Assembly (NCBI RefSeq): GCF_009859475.1
Contig: NZ_CP044550.1
Span: 275,635-339,634, forward strand
Direction: 5' to 3'
DNA: 64,000 nt
Origin: Hydrogenophaga sp. BPS33
GTDB lineage: Bacteria > Pseudomonadota > Gammaproteobacteria > Burkholderiales > Burkholderiaceae_C
Shown: positions 42,330 through 50,033 of the stretch, in pieces
How the letters are laid out: each line of letters starts with the position of its first letter
Position numbering within the stretch: the first letter of the stretch is position 1
Translations under genes and position numbers: made by a program
The notes under the pieces: generated by a model
What the model was told of the DNA's origin: nothing
What the model saw: the letters and a program-made list of their open reading frames with translations, nothing else
Databases searched by the model: none

Positions 42330-42366
42330 AGGATTTCTCCCAGATGCCGGCGATGAGTGTGTCCAT
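42310..42366 (-). CDS. Possible 18-residue leader peptide
   Basis: The frame MDTLIAGIWEKSYERRGE starts at ATG 42366, which has a very strong site CTGGAGG five bases upstream. That site lies where the other leaders have the ribosome site of the main gene. Its stop is 20 bases inside the next gene, in another frame. Translation through it could control access to the 42329 start. It may instead be a chance frame. No homologue can be judged at this size. Confidence 0.4.
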   Translation of the reverse strand: MDTLIAGIWEKSYERRGE

Positions 42367-42430
42367 CGAGCCTCCAGCTCTTTAGCCGGAAAGCGCCCCT
42401 ACCGGGGAGCTTGTCCCAGCGGGGTGGATG
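42367..42430 (-). promoter_or_regulatory. Leader element E (AAA/SSB operon)
   Basis: On the minus strand: CATCCACCCCG, hairpin GGGA-CAAGC-TCCC (+ arms 42405-42408 and 42414-42417), CGGTAGGGGCGCTTTCC and the site CTGGAGG. The loop CAAGC and flanks align with leader B (loop CCAGC). The stem is shorter than in leaders A and C. Confidence 0.5.
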
Positions 42431-42479
42431 AATGCGGCAAAGCCGCTTGGTGTTTGCTGGCACGAAGGCCAGCGCTACT

Positions 42480-42525
42480 CGATTTGCATCGAGAAGTGCT
42501 CATGGCAATGGCGCAGGCCAATGCC
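42480..42525 (-). promoter_or_regulatory. Candidate promoter E
   Basis: The -35 TTGCCA (42503-42508) is followed 17 bp later by a weak -10 AAATCG (42480-42485). GGCATTGGCCT on the minus strand (42515-42525) occupies the position of the shared box but matches it poorly. The -35 start lies 74 bp from leader E, the same spacing as at the other leaders. Confidence 0.35.
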
Positions 42526-42587
42526 TTCAGCAGTTCTCACGCTGACATGCGAGGTGCGATTGAGGTTGGGGAGATTGGTGAGAACAA

Positions 42588-42607
42588 GGAAGGGCCAAAG
42601 CCCTTCC
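42588..42607 (-). terminator. Hairpin terminator after the 44-residue gene
   Basis: GGAAGGG (42588-42594) and CCCTTCC (42601-42607) pair around a short loop, giving GGAAGGGC-TTTG-GCCCTTCC followed by TTGTTC on the minus strand. The T tail is weak. It lies 22 bases past the small gene. Confidence 0.55.
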
Positions 42608-42629
42608 TTTCCTCAGCGTGCGCAGCTGA

Positions 42630-42764
42630 TCATTTGCCAGCTTCATCCAGAATCTTCTCGATTTGAGAATGACGATCCTGAACCTTGGAGGATGCGGTAG
42701 CACCCGTACCAATGGCGAAGTAAGCGACCAGCGACACAGCGACAACCAGCAGAACTGCTTTCAT
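42630..42764 (-). CDS. 44-residue membrane or exported peptide
   Basis: ATG 42764 has GGAG six bases upstream and follows leader F. The product has a hydrophobic N-terminus (VLLVVAVSLVAYFAIGTGATA) that can be a membrane anchor or a signal peptide ending in ATA, and a charged C-terminal helix (VQDRHSQIEKILDEAGK). It is flanked by a leader element and a hairpin terminator, so it seems to be its own unit. I do not recognise it. Similar-size entry-exclusion or plasmid membrane peptides exist, but no link can be claimed. Confidence 0.6.
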   Translation of the reverse strand: MKAVLLVVAVSLVAYFAIGTGATASSKVQDRHSQIEKILDEAGK

Positions 42765-42851
42765 GGAGATCTCCAAACAAGGAAGCCCCAAGTAGCAATC
42801 CGCACCCAACGGGCAAAGGAATTGCCAAGTTGGGAAGTTGTGATGCGATGA
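42765..42851 (-). promoter_or_regulatory. Leader element F (44-residue gene)
   Basis: On the minus strand it begins CATCGCATCACAACTTCCC and contains hairpin GGCAA-TTCCT-TTGCC (+ arms 42812-42816 and 42822-42826). CTTGGGGCTTCC follows, then the ribosome site TGGAGA. It is the most diverged of the six leaders but keeps the order of parts. Confidence 0.45.
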
Positions 42852-43164
42852 GCCCACCGGAGTAGGAACATCAGTTGATGGCGTGCGCGTGGCACGCAAC
42901 GCAGCTTTGCAGCTCCGTTCTTTTCGACAACGTCGAGGAAGACGTCACGACTCGATCCACAAGCCGTCACGACTTTCCCGTGCGTCAATTTTACCTAGAG
43001 GGCATGAGCAAGGGGCCGAAGCCCCTGCCACGCGAGGCGCTTCGCGCCCCGTCATCTTTCTGTTGCTCTTTGGAGCGGCCCTCAGTGATCTACCGAGCGC
43101 AGTTACTGATCGGAAGGTTCAAGTGTCCCATCTGCACCGCCACTGGAAACCAGACAGCAATGCC
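42852..43164. other. Non-coding stretch upstream of leader F
   Basis: I see no credible gene here. It contains a 10-bp direct repeat CGTCACGACT at 42943-42952 and 42965-42974 (22-bp period) and the hairpin AGGGGC-CGAA-GCCCCT at 43011-43026. A second G/C-rich dyad lies near 43036-43048. These two may weakly end the leftward gene at 43190. Confidence 0.4.
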
Positions 43165-43209
43165 ATTGTTGGCGTTCCTCGCTGGCAGGTCAATCGACCT
43201 GGCTCACCA
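43165..43209 (-). promoter_or_regulatory. Leftward sigma-70-like promoter with shared box
   Basis: The -35 TTGACC (43188-43193) and -10 AACAAT (43165-43170) are 17 bp apart. TGGTGAGCCAGGTCGA (43194-43209) directly precedes the -35. It overlaps the end of the TraB-like gene, whose stop is inside the -35. It would drive transcription toward leader F. Confidence 0.5.
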
Positions 43210-44533
43210 TGTTCACGGCCATCAGGTGGGGTGCCTTTAGGAGCATGGCCACCGCCTTGAAGTGCTTAGCCTGTACACGCTTCCACAGGCCCTCGCCGGA
43301 CTCTGCCGAGGAAGTCGCCAGCAGCATTGCATCGGCGGGGCGCGCCAACTGCCTTCCCAGCTGCAGGCCAGCCAACAACACCTCTTCACCCAGCAGCACG
43401 CGCATCATTTGCTTCGGCGCCAGGGCCCCGCCGTAGGGGATCAGGTGTTCCCCGCTGGCACAAAACTGCTCAGTCGGCGAACCGCCCCAAGCGAAATCCG
43501 GTTTGCGCCAACCGTGGGCACAGAACAGCACCGGCTCCCGGTCGTTGCTCACAACCGCTAGGGCCGGTACCGCATCGCCCGAACCGGCTGCACTGCCGCC
43601 TTGTGTGTCGTTTTTGACGCGCATGCCCAGGCCCACAGGAATTGCGCCCAGCGTGAGCTTGTCGGCGACTTCTCTTGCGAACGCCTCTGCCTCCGCCTGC
43701 GATTTCACGCCGAACGCGCCCACGCCGGTGATGAGCAGATCCGCGATGGCGGGTTGCCCACCCGGGTCTGCAAGTAGGCCGGCTGCGTTTTGCACCCTCT
43801 GCAGGCGTTGCTCCAGCGGCAGTGCTGCAGCCGCGCCGAGCTGGCCCCAATGACTGTTCAGCGCAACCGCCCGCGCCACCTGAGTTGGCACTGCCGTGTG
43901 ATCGCCGGCCCCCTTGACTACCAGGATCACGCACAGGAGCATGCTCAGGCTGCGCGGCGACTTCCAGGACCAGCCATCGCCTTGCTCGCGGCGATCTCGC
44001 TCCCTGCGTATCGCAAAAACGAGCCCAGCGGTCATCACCGGCGCCACCACCAGTGTGACGACCCCCATGAAGCCGTCCCCTGCGAACGACCAACCCCACA
44101 GCGGATGGGCCATCCCCATGAGACCGAGCGGAGTGGCGAGAGCGATGAACCAGACGAGCACGAGGCGAATGGCGGTGTGCGCCGCGCGACCTTTGCGATC
44201 AACCGCAAGTGCCCACAGCCCTGCGGCCACCGCCGACCCCAGAAGCCACGCGGCAAACATCTCAGTGGTGTGCCCCAGGCCGCGCTGCTGCTGGAAGGCT
44301 GCAACCGGCACGAAGCACAGCGCCCCGAGGTAGTAGGCCCATGCAAAGCCGAACGCCTGGCGTCGTTGTTCACTGACCCCAACGAGGAACGAAAAAGCAA
44401 TGCAGAGTCCGGTCGCCCAAGGCAGCGCCACCCATGCAAGCGCCCCAAGAGAGGCGCCGGTGGCAGGCCATAGGAGCCATGACAGGCCCAATGCCGTTCT
44501 TTTGTCAGCCTGAGTTTTCGACTGGGTGTTCAT
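43190..44533 (-). CDS. TraB/Lnt-like membrane protein, catalytic residues not conserved (copy 1)
   Basis: A 447-residue protein with about seven N-terminal membrane helices (for example GLSWLLWPATGASLGALAW and LVVAPVMTAGLVFAI) and a C-terminal nitrilase-like domain (IADLLITGVGAFG, LLGEEVLLAGLQLGRQLARP, LATSSAESGEGLW). This is the plan of apolipoprotein N-acyltransferase and of TraB proteins of conjugative plasmids. The catalytic Glu and Cys positions read GVGAF and LGEEV, so the Glu-Lys-Cys triad is not evident. A paralogue is at 54471-55808. It is divergent from the gene at 44682. The role in pilus assembly is suggested for TraB but not shown here. Confidence 0.68.
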   Translation of the reverse strand: MNTQSKTQADKRTALGLSWLLWPATGASLGALAWVALPWATGLCIAFSFLVGVSEQRRQAFGFAWAYYLGALCFVPVAAFQQQRGLGHTTEMFAAWLLGSAVAAGLWALAVDRKGRAAHTAIRLVLVWFIALATPLGLMGMAHPLWGWSFAGDGFMGVVTLVVAPVMTAGLVFAIRRERDRREQGDGWSWKSPRSLSMLLCVILVVKGAGDHTAVPTQVARAVALNSHWGQLGAAAALPLEQRLQRVQNAAGLLADPGGQPAIADLLITGVGAFGVKSQAEAEAFAREVADKLTLGAIPVGLGMRVKNDTQGGSAAGSGDAVPALAVVSNDREPVLFCAHGWRKPDFAWGGSPTEQFCASGEHLIPYGGALAPKQMMRVLLGEEVLLAGLQLGRQLARPADAMLLATSSAESGEGLWKRVQAKHFKAVAMLLKAPHLMAVNMVSQVD

Positions 44534-44681
44534 CTGCCGGTGAACTTATCACGTCGAATCGCGGGTTCAAGGACCCAATCCACGTTCTTTGGGGCGATAT
44601 GGGCTCGTTGGCCGGGGTCTTGGATGTCGTTACGACACCTAAAGTCAGCTACGACATTTTCAACCAGTTGGAGAGCCCCTC
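44534..44681. promoter_or_regulatory. Divergent intergenic region
   Basis: It separates the TraB-like gene (leftward) from the gene at 44682 (rightward). On the plus strand it contains ATCACG, a hairpin GGGTT-CAAG-GACCC near 44569-44582 and TTTGGGG. These parts loosely resemble the leader elements, but stand about 100 bp from the start. TGGAGAG precedes the ATG at 44682. Confidence 0.35.
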
Positions 44682-45539
44682 ATGTCCCAAGCCCCGAGTC
44701 CGGCCGAACTGGCCGCCCTCAACGAAGTCTCTGCGAAGCGCCAGCGTTCACTCCTGGATGTCTTCGGCAACGCTTTCGCCCACACCTTCCAGAGCCCCGT
44801 GGTCTTTCTGGACAACGAGCAGCTGCAGTCGCCCGTTTCTGTCCGCTTCTACAGGAAGGACTTCGCCTACCTGTCCAAGCAGCTGTACCTGGAGTACCAG
44901 TACCGCAGCTGGCGTGGCTTCAACGCCGAAACCCTGGAGCGCTACAACGAGGTGATCACCAAGAAGCTGGTCAACATCAACATCCTGATGACCAACACGA
45001 TTAATCGTTTGGAGAAGCTGCTGCAGCAGAACGGCGCAACTCTGGAGAGTTCACTGTTCCCGAATCCCCAGGCCCTGACCGTGCCGGTGATCGCCGCCCA
45101 TGCCCGCTCCTACTTCCAGATCCTGCGCGACCTTGACCGGGTGAACTTGCTGGCCGGCACTGCCAACCTGCTTGGCGTGATCGATTCTCAGCAGCGATCC
45201 GAGGCCGAGTTCATCTGCAAGAAGGCCGTGCGCGCTTTCCGATCGATCCTGCAAACTGAGGTGAGCAAGCTCTACCGAGAGGCGGACCGCATCATCCAGG
45301 AACAAGCCGCCGGCGGCAAGGTGAACGAAGCCATGTCGGCGATCGTCGCCGAACAGGGCAAAGAGATCGCAGCATTCGCAGCATCGGCCAATGACGGCGC
45401 CGATGCCGACCACGCGCTCGAGCTGGGCCCCACCGACGCCTCCCAACTCATCGACGACGCTGCCGCCGCATCGGTCGCTGCAACTGCCGCGAGCAAGGGC
45501 CGCAAGAAATCCGCAGCCACTGAGACGCCCGCCCCCTGA
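44682..45539 (+). CDS. Conjugation-associated protein, possibly DUF1845/PFL_4669-like
   Basis: A 285-residue soluble helical protein. The middle (LTVPVIAAHARSYFQILRDL, then a DRV...LLGVIDSQQR region and AVRAFRSILQ) loosely matches the DUF1845/PFL_4669 family found in integrative conjugative elements, to which the IncC regulator AcaB also belongs. The match is by eye and weak. The Ala/Lys-rich C-terminus is low complexity. TGGAGA lies upstream of the ATG. It ends at a strong terminator, so it is a single-gene unit or the end of one. Confidence 0.5.
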   Translation: MSQAPSPAELAALNEVSAKRQRSLLDVFGNAFAHTFQSPVVFLDNEQLQSPVSVRFYRKDFAYLSKQLYLEYQYRSWRGFNAETLERYNEVITKKLVNINILMTNTINRLEKLLQQNGATLESSLFPNPQALTVPVIAAHARSYFQILRDLDRVNLLAGTANLLGVIDSQQRSEAEFICKKAVRAFRSILQTEVSKLYREADRIIQEQAAGGKVNEAMSAIVAEQGKEIAAFAASANDGADADHALELGPTDASQLIDDAAAASVAATAASKGRKKSAATETPAP

Positions 45540-45585
45540 CGACCTGGCAACCTTGTTTCGTCAAATCGTTTGACCCATTACTGTT

Positions 45586-45617
45586 GGGGCCGTGGAGAAC
45601 GCGGCCCCATTTTTTTT
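45586..45617 (+). terminator. Rho-independent terminator
   Basis: The stem GGGGCCG (45586-45592) / CGGCCCC (45602-45608) is followed by A and eight T residues. It ends the unit at 44682-45539 before the helicase gene. Confidence 0.85.
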
Positions 45618-45648
45618 GCCCACAGTGCTTCCCTCCTGAGGTTTTGCG

Positions 45649-47430
45649 ATGTCCTTCACCCCTCAACAGCAACAAGCCATTGACCATGACGGGCATTTGC
45701 TGATCGTCGCCGGGCCTGGCTCCGGGAAGACAACGACCTCGGTGGCCAAGGCCATGCGCATCCTTGCGGATCCCAATCGCCGCCTGATCATGGTGACCTT
45801 CACCAAAGAGGGCGCGGTCGAGATGCGCCGGCGCCTGGACGCGGCCCAGCAGAAAGCCGGTGAACGCCCCTTCAGCGAAGATCGTCTGATCATCTCGACG
45901 TTTCACAGCATTGCGATCAAGCACCTGTTTCGCCACACGCCGCGCCAGAAGGTGTTGAGCCCCGCCCAGCAAAACATTCTACTCAACGACGCCATCGGCT
46001 CGTTCATCCCTCCCGGGGAGGAGCAAAAGCTTGCGCGCCAGATGTTCGAGTCCTACATGTATGCGGTTGACCGCTCCGTACTGACGCTCCCTGAGGCCGT
46101 CACACGGGTGATCGACCGCTACTCGACTCGGCTTCGCGATAGCGGGCACACCGATCTTTACTCGATCATGCGCGACTGTGCGCTGCAGGTTCACTCGGGC
46201 ACCATTCCGCCCCTGCCCTTCACCGACCTGCTCGTCGACGAGGGTCAGGACACCGACGACCTGCAGAAGCACTGGATCTTTGCGCACGCCAAGGCTGGGT
46301 GCAACGTGACCATTGTGGGCGATGACGATCAGTCCATCTACGAGTGGCGCCAGGCTCTGGGCTACGCCGGCATGAAGTCCTTCTTGGACACGTTTAGAGC
46401 CAAGCGCATCGAGCTCGGCGACAACTTCCGCTGCCGATCGGAGATCCTGTCGCACGCTGTGATGCTGGTGGGGCTCAACAAGTCCCGCTTGGACAAGACG
46501 CTGATGGCGCGCCGCGGCAAGGGGGGGAGCATCGGGGCGTACAACACCGCGAGCGCCGAGCGCCAGGCTCTTGAGCTTGCCGGCCTGGTCTCCTCCACAC
46601 CGCAACAGCACCAGAACGCCGTGGTGCTCGCCCGCAAGAACCGCTCGCTCGACCTGCTGGAGCTCGAACTTCGCGCCAACGGCGTCGAGTACATGCGCAT
46701 AGGCAAAAGCATTTGGGACAATCCCAACATCGCCGGCTACCTGTCCTTCCTGCAGACCTTGCTGGACAACTCCCCCGTTGGCGTGCTCGGTGTTCTGCCG
46801 TACCACGGTATCAGCGAAGATCTCAAGGCCGAACTGTTGCGCTCCATGGATGGCAATGCTTCATCGTTCCTGGATGGCGTGGTACCCGACCTTGACCACG
46901 CGAGCGCCGCCGACCGCAAGTCCCTGCAGGGGTTGGCCAACAGCTGTTCGTACTGGCGAAAGCAGCTTCGAGCCTCCCATACCGGGCTCAGCGGATCGGT
47001 TCGCGAGGTGATTCTGGAGGTGGGCGCCCTCTACGGTGGCTGGATGCCGCGGCAGCAAACGGCCGACCTGGTCGACATCTGCGCTCGCATCCTGAGTGAC
47101 CTGAATGGCACGCTCTCCAGCCGCCTCAAGTTCGTGAGCACGAGATCCCGTGATCTCGGCAGCGTGCCCCTGGTACTCATGACCATGCACGGCTCCAAGG
47201 GCCTGGAGTTTGAGACTGTGCATGTGATCGATGCAAGCGCCGCAGACAGTGACTCGCACGTGGCCAACTACGAGGCCGAGCGCCGCCTGATGTACGTCGC
47301 ACTCACGCGGGCCAAGAATCGGTGCGTAGTGTGGTTTTCTGGCAAGCCTCACATGACGGTCACCGAGGCGCGCATTCCCGTGAAGCACCGCTACGATGAC
47401 GTCAAAGCTCTTGTTCTCGCCGGCAACTGA
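45649..47430 (+). CDS. UvrD/Rep-family superfamily I DNA helicase
   Basis: A 593-residue helicase. The Q motif (FTPQQQQAID) is followed by motif I GPGSGKTTT, motif Ia MVTFTKEGAVEMRRR, motif II LLVDEGQDTDD, motif III VGDDDQSIYEWRQA, motif IV-like DNFRCRSEIL, motif V MTMHGSKGLEFETVHV and motif VI YVALTRAKNR. All are intact. It is shorter than chromosomal UvrD. Its stop overlaps the start of a small gene. It probably works in plasmid replication or repair. Confidence 0.9.
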   Translation: MSFTPQQQQAIDHDGHLLIVAGPGSGKTTTSVAKAMRILADPNRRLIMVTFTKEGAVEMRRRLDAAQQKAGERPFSEDRLIISTFHSIAIKHLFRHTPRQKVLSPAQQNILLNDAIGSFIPPGEEQKLARQMFESYMYAVDRSVLTLPEAVTRVIDRYSTRLRDSGHTDLYSIMRDCALQVHSGTIPPLPFTDLLVDEGQDTDDLQKHWIFAHAKAGCNVTIVGDDDQSIYEWRQALGYAGMKSFLDTFRAKRIELGDNFRCRSEILSHAVMLVGLNKSRLDKTLMARRGKGGSIGAYNTASAERQALELAGLVSSTPQQHQNAVVLARKNRSLDLLELELRANGVEYMRIGKSIWDNPNIAGYLSFLQTLLDNSPVGVLGVLPYHGISEDLKAELLRSMDGNASSFLDGVVPDLDHASAADRKSLQGLANSCSYWRKQLRASHTGLSGSVREVILEVGALYGGWMPRQQTADLVDICARILSDLNGTLSSRLKFVSTRSRDLGSVPLVLMTMHGSKGLEFETVHVIDASAADSDSHVANYEAERRLMYVALTRAKNRCVVWFSGKPHMTVTEARIPVKHRYDDVKALVLAGN

Positions 47431-47645
47431 TGCGCCACATCCACAGTCCCCTGGCGATGAGCTACGAAGGTAGGGATTGCCGCATGCTCGTCATCGAGGC
47501 TGACAGCCTCGAAGCGATGGATGAGGCGCGGCAGAACGCACGCGAGAAAGGGTGGACCGACTATCTGGACGGCCAGGTGCCCAGTAACGGCTGGTACAGC
47601 GCGTGGATGCTCAAACCGGCCGACACATCGCTCACACAAGGGTAA
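47430..47645 (+). CDS. Small protein coupled to the helicase
   Basis: A 71-residue protein whose ATG overlaps the helicase stop (TGATG), so it is probably made by reinitiation. It is acidic to neutral with SLEAMDEARQNAREKGWTDY as the main helix and two Trp near the end. I do not recognise it. It is followed by a bidirectional terminator. Confidence 0.55.
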   Translation: MRHIHSPLAMSYEGRDCRMLVIEADSLEAMDEARQNAREKGWTDYLDGQVPSNGWYSAWMLKPADTSLTQG

Positions 47646-47693
47646 GCTGACAGCGCCCAAGCAGTTGCGCGCAGCTGAAGGTGTTGGCCAACG

Positions 47694-47724
47694 AAAAAGG
47701 CCCGAGCTGAGCTCGGGCCTTTTC
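47694..47724. terminator. Bidirectional terminator between helicase and PRTRC operons
   Basis: GGCCCGAGC (47699-47707) and GCTCGGGCC (47711-47719) form a perfect 9-bp stem with A run on the left and TTTTC on the right. It ends both the rightward helicase unit and the leftward PRTRC unit. Confidence 0.88.
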
Positions 47725-47752
47725 TTTGATTCGCCTGTTGGCGTGCACCAGG

Positions 47753-48652
47753 TTAGGCCGTCACAGCCTCCTCCTGACGCTCCTGTTGTACCTGTTGTAC
47801 CTGTTGCTTCTTGCGTCGTTTGGCCACCATCGATGGCTGTTCGACTTTTCTGCGCTTGCCATCGCGAACGATGCCGAATCGCGCCCAGACCTCAGGATCA
47901 ACCCGCAGAGGTGTCACCATCATGCGGTTGAGGTTGATGAAGACCCCCTGAGTGTCCAGACGGCCCTCGGTGAAGAGCTTCCACAGAAGATTCGCTGCGA
48001 AGTCCGACACGGTGGGGTTGATGTACAGACTCTGTTTCTCAAGCGCTTCAGCAAGGGAACACGAAGGTGTGTTGTCCTTGTCTTCGGCCGACGCATCTAT
48101 CAGGTCCGCGTAGAACTCGGCGATATGCGGCAGGCGCATCATGTCGTCATTGACCTTGCGACGCGAGGTGACCTGCCCAAGAACCACCTGCCCATCGGTG
48201 GCACGGTTGCCCGTGTCCAGCCAGTAGCGGGTGCCACTCGCACAGTTCTCCAGGCCCCGCAGAATCGCAAGGCGCGCTGCTCGATTGTCAACGGCACCGA
48301 TGACGAGGTCGAAGCGGTCCAGACTGGCTCGCGTCGACAGAATTGCCGGCTCGCTCTTCCAGATCACCCCCTCCAACGCCATGTTGGCCCGGTTGACCAG
48401 CACATCGCTCTTGAAGCGCCCCACATCGCCAGGGTAGAACGCCTGGCGCCCGATGTTGGCCGTGGATACCGTATCCGGGTCCACAACCGTCACATCCAGG
48501 CCCGCAGGGTGCCCCTTCGCGAGAAGTGCTCGATGCAGCGCGACGAGTTTTTCAAGCATTCGACTGCCCGTTCCACCCGCGCCCACCAGGAGCACGTTCA
48601 CAGCGTGCGTCATGAGCTTGCCGTTGAGGACATGCATCTTGGTTTGGTTCAC
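47753..48652 (-). CDS. PRTRC ThiF-family E1-like protein
   Basis: A 299-residue ThiF/E1-fold protein. It has the nucleotide site LLVGAGGTGS (21-30) and the E1 signature VDPDTVSTANIGRQ (57-70) with the expected Asp, Asn, Arg and Gln. DNTPSCSLAEAL near 197 supplies a candidate active Cys. The tail is Lys/Gln/Glu-rich. The start is a GTG at 48652 that overlaps the stop of protein A; GGAGG is seven bases upstream. In-frame upstream codons lie inside gene A. In E1 enzymes this domain adenylates a ubiquitin-like C-terminus. Here it is the last gene of the F-B-A-ThiF operon of the PRTRC cassette. Confidence 0.87.
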   Translation of the reverse strand: MNQTKMHVLNGKLMTHAVNVLLVGAGGTGSRMLEKLVALHRALLAKGHPAGLDVTVVDPDTVSTANIGRQAFYPGDVGRFKSDVLVNRANMALEGVIWKSEPAILSTRASLDRFDLVIGAVDNRAARLAILRGLENCASGTRYWLDTGNRATDGQVVLGQVTSRRKVNDDMMRLPHIAEFYADLIDASAEDKDNTPSCSLAEALEKQSLYINPTVSDFAANLLWKLFTEGRLDTQGVFINLNRMMVTPLRVDPEVWARFGIVRDGKRRKVEQPSMVAKRRKKQQVQQVQQERQEEAVTA

Positions 48653-49275
48653 CACTGCACCTCCAGCTCGCCGGCCTTGTTGATCGACGCTTGCAGGTAC
48701 AGCCCCGCCATGCACAACCGGATGGCTGAGCTTGGCGTGTCTCGGTCCAGGTTGCCCAGAACCGCGCTGAACTTCATCGCACCGCTGTCGTCTTGATCGT
48801 CGACACTGGAAAAGTAGGCCGCATGAAGTCCATGGCTGTGCAAGTCGAGCACCAAGTGCTCATCGTCGACCAGCCGGACCTCCACGAAGGCCACAAAGTT
48901 CGCATTTGCCCTCAAGCTCTTGCGCACCTCGTAGCGCCAGGCATCGCTCTCGCTGTTCCAGATCAGGGCTGCGGCCACCTCGTTGGGCAGCGCCGCTCGC
49001 GCGTCCGCAACGAACTGACGAATCAGGGCTGCCGGTACGTTCGAACACAGAACCGACGCAGACTGGTATACCTCCCCATAGGGCAGGCGAAACCCTTCTG
49101 TGCACTGTGCCACCGGATGCACAAGGCGAATCCAGGGCAGGCTGATCTCGCGCATCAGTGCTTGGCGTGAGGCCAGGAACCGGATGCCCGTATCTTTTCT
49201 TGCTTGCAGAGGCTCCGCGATTGGAGTCGCCACAAGGGGAAAGGCCTCAAGAATGGCCTTGTCCATGTTGTTCAT
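48649..49275 (-). CDS. PRTRC protein A, JAMM/Mov34-type metalloprotease
   Basis: A 208-residue protein. LDLHSHGLHAAYFSSVDDQD contains an exact JAMM signature: H146-x-H148, seven residues, S156, two residues, D159, with a candidate Glu at E99 (PNEVAAAL). All metal ligands are thus present. The start overlaps the stop of protein B by one base and the stop overlaps ThiF, so translation is coupled. JAMM enzymes cut isopeptide or C-terminal peptide bonds of ubiquitin-like proteins. Known PRTRC A members are uncharacterised, so activity is inferred. Confidence 0.85.
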   Translation of the reverse strand: MNNMDKAILEAFPLVATPIAEPLQARKDTGIRFLASRQALMREISLPWIRLVHPVAQCTEGFRLPYGEVYQSASVLCSNVPAALIRQFVADARAALPNEVAAALIWNSESDAWRYEVRKSLRANANFVAFVEVRLVDDEHLVLDLHSHGLHAAYFSSVDDQDDSGAMKFSAVLGNLDRDTPSSAIRLCMAGLYLQASINKAGELEVQW

Positions 49276-50033
49276 CAGAACTCTCCTTGGGCCCGGTCAT
49301 GCGGGCGCTCATAGAAATCAAGTGCCAACAGATCGTTGACCGTGAGGTTGATGTCCACCAGGACCCTCTCGGGGAAGGTCTTGCTAGGTCGACTCAGTTG
49401 CTTCTTCCAGAACGCACACGGCTCCACCCCGAGGGTCAGCCGGTCCTTCTCGCGGAAGTTCGGGTGCGTGAAGTGCGACCCGAAGAAGAATCGCTCCCAG
49501 GCTTGAAGGTCTGTTCGCTGATCCTCCCCCGGGACCTTGGCGTTGCCCACGCAGACCTGCCCGCTGGACCACACGTTGAAGAACGGGGCCTGGTAGAGCT
49601 TGGTCTGCTTCGTCGGTACGACGTCGCCCTTGAAGGCAAACACGTGCAGCGTGCGCTCGCCGGCCATGAAGACCAGCCCCGGCGTCGGGCAACTTGCGCT
49701 TCCGCTGAACTGCACAACGCTATGGCTACTGGCCTGAAAAAACATCGCTCGCGTGCGCGGCGGCGTCCACCAGATCAGCCGGCCTAAGCCCTTGGCAAGG
49801 ATTGCCGGGTCGTTCCATTCAATCGCAGGCCTGTCCTGGGGTTTGAGCCCCCCGATCAGGTCCTTGAAATCACCCTCGGTGAGGGGAGCGCCGGGGCGGA
49901 TCATCGGGCTTCCGCTGATGACCTCGACACGGTGCTTGGTTGCATACGCTTGTCGCGTCTCGCGCGACTCGTAGATGAGCAGCGCACTGGCCAGCCGATA
50001 CTGATCCCCCGCGCTTTGTGCTTCAAATTTCAT
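49275..50033 (-). CDS. PRTRC protein B, E2-like
   Basis: A 252-residue protein. The middle region LYQAPFFNVWSSGQVCVGNA has the order P, F/N, G, Cys typical of E2-fold conjugating enzymes, with C161 as candidate active Cys. The flanking domains (RLASALLIYES at the start, KTFPERVLVDINLTVNDLL at the end) fit PRTRC protein B. It overlaps protein F upstream by eleven bases and protein A downstream by one. The E2 relationship is from pattern and from the known occurrence of Prok-E2-type proteins in such operons. No biochemical proof is available. Confidence 0.8.
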   Translation of the reverse strand: MKFEAQSAGDQYRLASALLIYESRETRQAYATKHRVEVISGSPMIRPGAPLTEGDFKDLIGGLKPQDRPAIEWNDPAILAKGLGRLIWWTPPRTRAMFFQASSHSVVQFSGSASCPTPGLVFMAGERTLHVFAFKGDVVPTKQTKLYQAPFFNVWSSGQVCVGNAKVPGEDQRTDLQAWERFFFGSHFTHPNFREKDRLTLGVEPCAFWKKQLSRPSKTFPERVLVDINLTVNDLLALDFYERPHDRAQGEF

